Shown: one piece after another, positions 61,547-64,000 of the stretch | How the letters are laid out: each line of letters starts with the position of its first letter | Numbering within the stretch: position 1 is the stretch's first letter | Program-made: the position numbers and the translations under genes | The notes under the pieces: model-generated | The model's input: only the letters and a program-made list of their open reading frames with translations | Database searches by the model: none | What the model was told of the DNA's origin: nothing | From: Buttiauxella agrestis ATCC 33320 | GTDB lineage: Bacteria > Pseudomonadota > Gammaproteobacteria > Enterobacterales > Enterobacteriaceae | DNA length: 64,000 nucleotides | NCBI GenBank assembly: GCA_024169445.1 | Contig: JALKFA010000001.1 | Coordinates: 1,736,001-1,800,000, forward strand | Reading direction: 5' to 3'

Positions 61547-63685
61547 ATGAAATCTTTGAAAATTGCCGCCAGCCACGATGTGGTTGCCACACTTGAAACG
61601 CATCGCGAAGTGGTCACGCTCGATAGCACTGACTTCACCGATATCGCCGCCGTTGTCCTTTCTGTCGCTGATAGCCGCAGCGGTATTCTGGCGCTACTCA
61701 AACGTACAGGTTTTTCAATTCCCGTTTTTTTAGCCGCTGATGCAAGGCCTGGCGAGCAAGAAGGGATATCGGGGCTGATAACCGGCGAAGCGCAGGATTA
61801 TCTGGAGCTGGAAAAAGCGGCCAGTGACTACGAAGCCAATCTGTTGCCGCCGTTTTTCGATACGTTGACGAAATATGTCGCGATGGAAAACAGCACTTTT
61901 GCCTGCCCTGGCCACCAACACGGTGAATTTTTCAAAAAGCACCCGGCCGGCCGCCAGTTCTATGATTTCTTCGGCGAGAATCTATTCCGCGCCGATATGT
62001 GCAACGCTGACGTTAAACTCGGTGATTTGCTGATCCATGAAGGATCGGCCAAGCATGCGCAGAAGTTTGCCGCCAAAGTGTTTAACGCGGATAAAACTTA
62101 CTTCGTGCTAAACGGTACCTCGGCGGCCAATAAAGTCGTCACTAATGCGCTGCTGACCCGTGGCGATCTGGTTCTGTTTGACCGCAACAACCATAAATCA
62201 AACCATCATGGTGCATTGATTCAGGCCGGAGCGACTCCGGTTTATCTCGAGGCTGCTCGTAATCCATTTGGGTTTATCGGCGGTATCGATGCGCACTGTT
62301 TTGATGAAAAGTATCTGCGTGAGTTGATCGCCGAAGTTGCGCCAGCTCGCGCACAAGAAAAGCGTCCGTTCCGCCTGGCGGTGATCCAACTCGGGACTTA
62401 CGATGGCACCGTCTATAACGCGCGCCAGGTGGTGGATAACATCGGCCACCTTTGTGATTACATTTTGTTTGATTCAGCATGGGTCGGTTATGAGCAATTC
62501 ATCCCGATGATGGCGGACTGCTCGCCGCTGCTGTTGGATCTTAACGAAAACGATCCGGGGATCTTTGTGACGCAATCGGTGCATAAGCAGCAGGCCGGTT
62601 TCTCGCAGACTTCGCAGATCCACAAAAAAGATAACCATTTACGTGGGCAAGCACGATTCTGCCCGCATAAGCGGCTGAATAACGCGTTTATGTTGCATGC
62701 TTCAACCAGCCCGTTTTATCCGCTGTTTGCCGCACTTGATGTGAACGCGAAAATTCACGAAGGGGAGAGCGGACGCCGTCTATGGGCCGAGTGCGTGGTG
62801 CAGGGTATTGAAGCGCGCAAAGCGATCATCGCCCATTGTAAGATGATCAAACCGTTTATCCCACCGGTGGTGGCGGGCAAACCGTGGCAGGATCATCCCA
62901 CTACGGCAATCGCGCAGGAGCGCCGTTTCTTCAGTTTTGAGCCGGGTGAGAAGTGGCATGGTTTTGAAGGTTATGCGCAGGATGAATACTTCGTTGATCC
63001 TTGCAAGTTGTTGCTGACGACGCCGGGTATCGATCCACAAACCGGGCAATACACTGAATTTGGTGTACCTGCGGCGATCCTCGCAAACTATCTGCGTGAA
63101 AACGGGATTGTCCCTGAGAAATCGGATCTTAATTCGATTCTGTTCTTGCTGACGCCTGCTGAAAGCACTGAGAAGCTGGCGCATCTGGTGGCGATGCTGG
63201 CGCGGTTTGAGCAGCATATCGAAGACGATACGCCGCTGGTGGATGTTTTACCGACGATCTATCAGAAATATTCCCAACGCTACAGAGGTTATACGCTGCG
63301 CCAGTTGTGCCAGGAAATGCACGATCTTTACGTCAGCTTTGCGGTGAAGGATCTGCAAAAAGCGATGTTCCGCAAAGCCAGCTTGCCTGCAGTTGCTATG
63401 AATCCACAGGATGCCAACAGCGAGTTTATTCGCGGTAATGTGGAACTGGTGCGTTTAAGCGAATCAGAAGGGCGCATTGCGGCGGAAGGTGCGTTGCCGT
63501 ATCCGCCGGGCGTGTTGTGTGTCGTGCCGGGCGAAGTCTGGGGCAGTGCCGCGCTGCGTTATTTCCTCGCGCTGGAGGAAGGTGTGAATATGTTGCCGGG
63601 CTTCTCGCCAGAATTGCAGGGTGTGTATAGCGAAACAGATGCGGATGGGATCAAGCGTTTGTACGGCTACATGATAAAAGCCTAA
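61547..63685 (+). CDS. speC: Ornithine decarboxylase, constitutive
   Basis: This PLP enzyme decarboxylates ornithine to putrescine, the first step of polyamine synthesis, in the cytoplasm. The 712-residue product is colinear with E. coli SpeC. It has an N-terminal wing domain (about 1-107) and the PLP fold, with K347 in TQSVHKQQAGFSQ as Schiff-base lysine and FVLNGTSAANKVV, FDRNNHKSNHHGAL and FDSAWVGYEQF upstream. The C-terminal domain is conserved. ATG at 61547 (MKSLKIAA) matches E. coli, so the ATG two codons upstream is not used. A long 5' region with a small ORF and hairpin precedes it. yqgA, which lies between pheV and speC in E. coli, is absent. Confidence 0.97.
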   Translation: MKSLKIAASHDVVATLETHREVVTLDSTDFTDIAAVVLSVADSRSGILALLKRTGFSIPVFLAADARPGEQEGISGLITGEAQDYLELEKAASDYEANLLPPFFDTLTKYVAMENSTFACPGHQHGEFFKKHPAGRQFYDFFGENLFRADMCNADVKLGDLLIHEGSAKHAQKFAAKVFNADKTYFVLNGTSAANKVVTNALLTRGDLVLFDRNNHKSNHHGALIQAGATPVYLEAARNPFGFIGGIDAHCFDEKYLRELIAEVAPARAQEKRPFRLAVIQLGTYDGTVYNARQVVDNIGHLCDYILFDSAWVGYEQFIPMMADCSPLLLDLNENDPGIFVTQSVHKQQAGFSQTSQIHKKDNHLRGQARFCPHKRLNNAFMLHASTSPFYPLFAALDVNAKIHEGESGRRLWAECVVQGIEARKAIIAHCKMIKPFIPPVVAGKPWQDHPTTAIAQERRFFSFEPGEKWHGFEGYAQDEYFVDPCKLLLTTPGIDPQTGQYTEFGVPAAILANYLRENGIVPEKSDLNSILFLLTPAESTEKLAHLVAMLARFEQHIEDDTPLVDVLPTIYQKYSQRYRGYTLRQLCQEMHDLYVSFAVKDLQKAMFRKASLPAVAMNPQDANSEFIRGNVELVRLSESEGRIAAEGALPYPPGVLCVVPGEVWGSAALRYFLALEEGVNMLPGFSPELQGVYSETDADGIKRLYGYMIKA

Positions 63686-63705
63686 AAACGCTCCCCTTTT
63701 CAGCT

Positions 63706-63787
63706 TTTGTAGGGGGGATAAGCGCTAGCGTCATCCACCAATTTACATTAGTGGTGTCGGATGACGCTGCGCTTATCCGACCTACGA
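63706..63787. repeat. REP/BIME-type inverted repeat between speC and nupG
   Basis: Two imperfect inverted arms of about 35 bases each flank a short loop: GTAGGGGGGATAAGCGCTAG on the left and the inverse CGCTTATCCGACCTAC on the right. The right arm contains a 26-base palindrome (63756-63781) starting GTCGGATGACG and ending CTTATCCGAC, which is related to the one at 28526-28551. Such elements between convergent genes often act as transcript ends and mRNA stabilisers. Confidence 0.82.
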
Positions 63788-63821
63788 AAAAAGATTTGCC
63801 AGTAGTTTTAGGCGTTATCAA

Positions 63822-64000
63822 TCAGGCAACTGGCTGGATAGCCGCAGGCGTTCTGACGTGTTTATATTTGAACAGTGCGACGAAGGCGAAGGCCAGTACC
63901 AGTGAATATCCGGCGAAAATTAGCCATACGCTTTGCCAGTCAGTAATGCCAGCCGTCGTGTAGTTTTCCACCACTTTCCCGCTGACAATCCCGCCCAAAA
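63822..64000 (-). CDS. nupG: NupG nucleoside permease (C-terminal part)
   Basis: Only the last 58 codons are in the window. The translation reads LGGIVSGKVVENYTTAGITD, then WQSVWLIFAGYSLVLAFAFV and the end KHVRTPAAIQPVA. This matches the last membrane helix and C-terminus of the NupG proton-nucleoside symporter of the major facilitator superfamily. It is convergent with speC, as in E. coli. Confidence 0.9.
   Translation of the reverse strand, partial: LGGIVSGKVVENYTTAGITDWQSVWLIFAGYSLVLAFAFVALFKYKHVRTPAAIQPVA

Noticed and set aside
1-64000. CRISPR arrays, rRNA genes or prophage
   Set aside because: No regularly spaced repeats, no rRNA sequence and no phage structural genes other than the T6SS homologues were seen.

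Overview
The window is a chromosomal segment of a gammaproteobacterium of the family Enterobacteriaceae. Its two ends carry a conserved enterobacterial framework (yghB-metC-exbB-exbD on the left; tRNA-Phe, speC and nupG on the right), and the protein sequences are close to but clearly distinct from Escherichia coli. A chromosomal penicillin G acylase and a complete T6SS suggest the Kluyvera/Buttiauxella/Enterobacter group; the species cannot be fixed from this sequence. In E. coli the same framework genes enclose other material, so the roughly 58 kb between exbD and tRNA-Phe is best read as lineage-specific, modular content.

Layout. 1-2.9 kb: yghB (partial), metC with a MetJ box, and Fur-type exbBD ending in a strong terminator. 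3.0-6.7 kb: an orphan FucR-like regulator, two unrecognised cytoplasmic proteins, a single-pass membrane protein, an exported NlpC/P60 peptidase and a lipoprotein. 6.8-12.4 kb: an 8-oxoguanine deaminase-type amidohydrolase, a membrane protein fused to a permuted papain-like domain, and penicillin G acylase. 12.6-13.0 kb: two small ORFs. 13.4-20.6 kb: a putative acidic-saccharide utilisation locus with a KdgM-type porin, an uncharacterised 820-residue protein, a GH105-type unsaturated uronyl hydrolase, a PTS EIIBC and a TIM-barrel isomerase/epimerase. 20.6-21.6 kb: mobile-element debris in which an IS110-type transposase start is fused to a Tn3-type transposase end.

22.2-54.5 kb: a type VI secretion system with all 13 core components (TssA-M), an OmpA-type cell-wall-binding protein, a PAAR tip and a VasL-type TssA paralogue. 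The GC-rich structural genes are interrupted between clpV and tssM by an AT-rich cargo module. That module holds an orphan pair, a VgrG with a C-terminal transthyretin-like extension, a 745-residue unrecognised protein (candidate effector), four tandem SUMF1/FGE-fold lipoproteins (candidate immunity proteins, the last one frameshifted and mosaic), a membrane protein and PAAR. The composition change runs into the 5' part of tssM, which suggests the module was exchanged as a block.

54.6-55.9 kb: a decayed IS3-family element. 56.0-59.6 kb: a LysR regulator, a 2OG-Fe(II) oxygenase, a DUF2817/M14-like peptidase and an orphan amino-acid-binding protein. 60.0-60.8 kb: a short-chain dehydrogenase. 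61.0-64 kb: tRNA-Phe with promoter and terminator, speC with a leader containing a small ORF and a hairpin, a REP-type inverted repeat, and the end of nupG.
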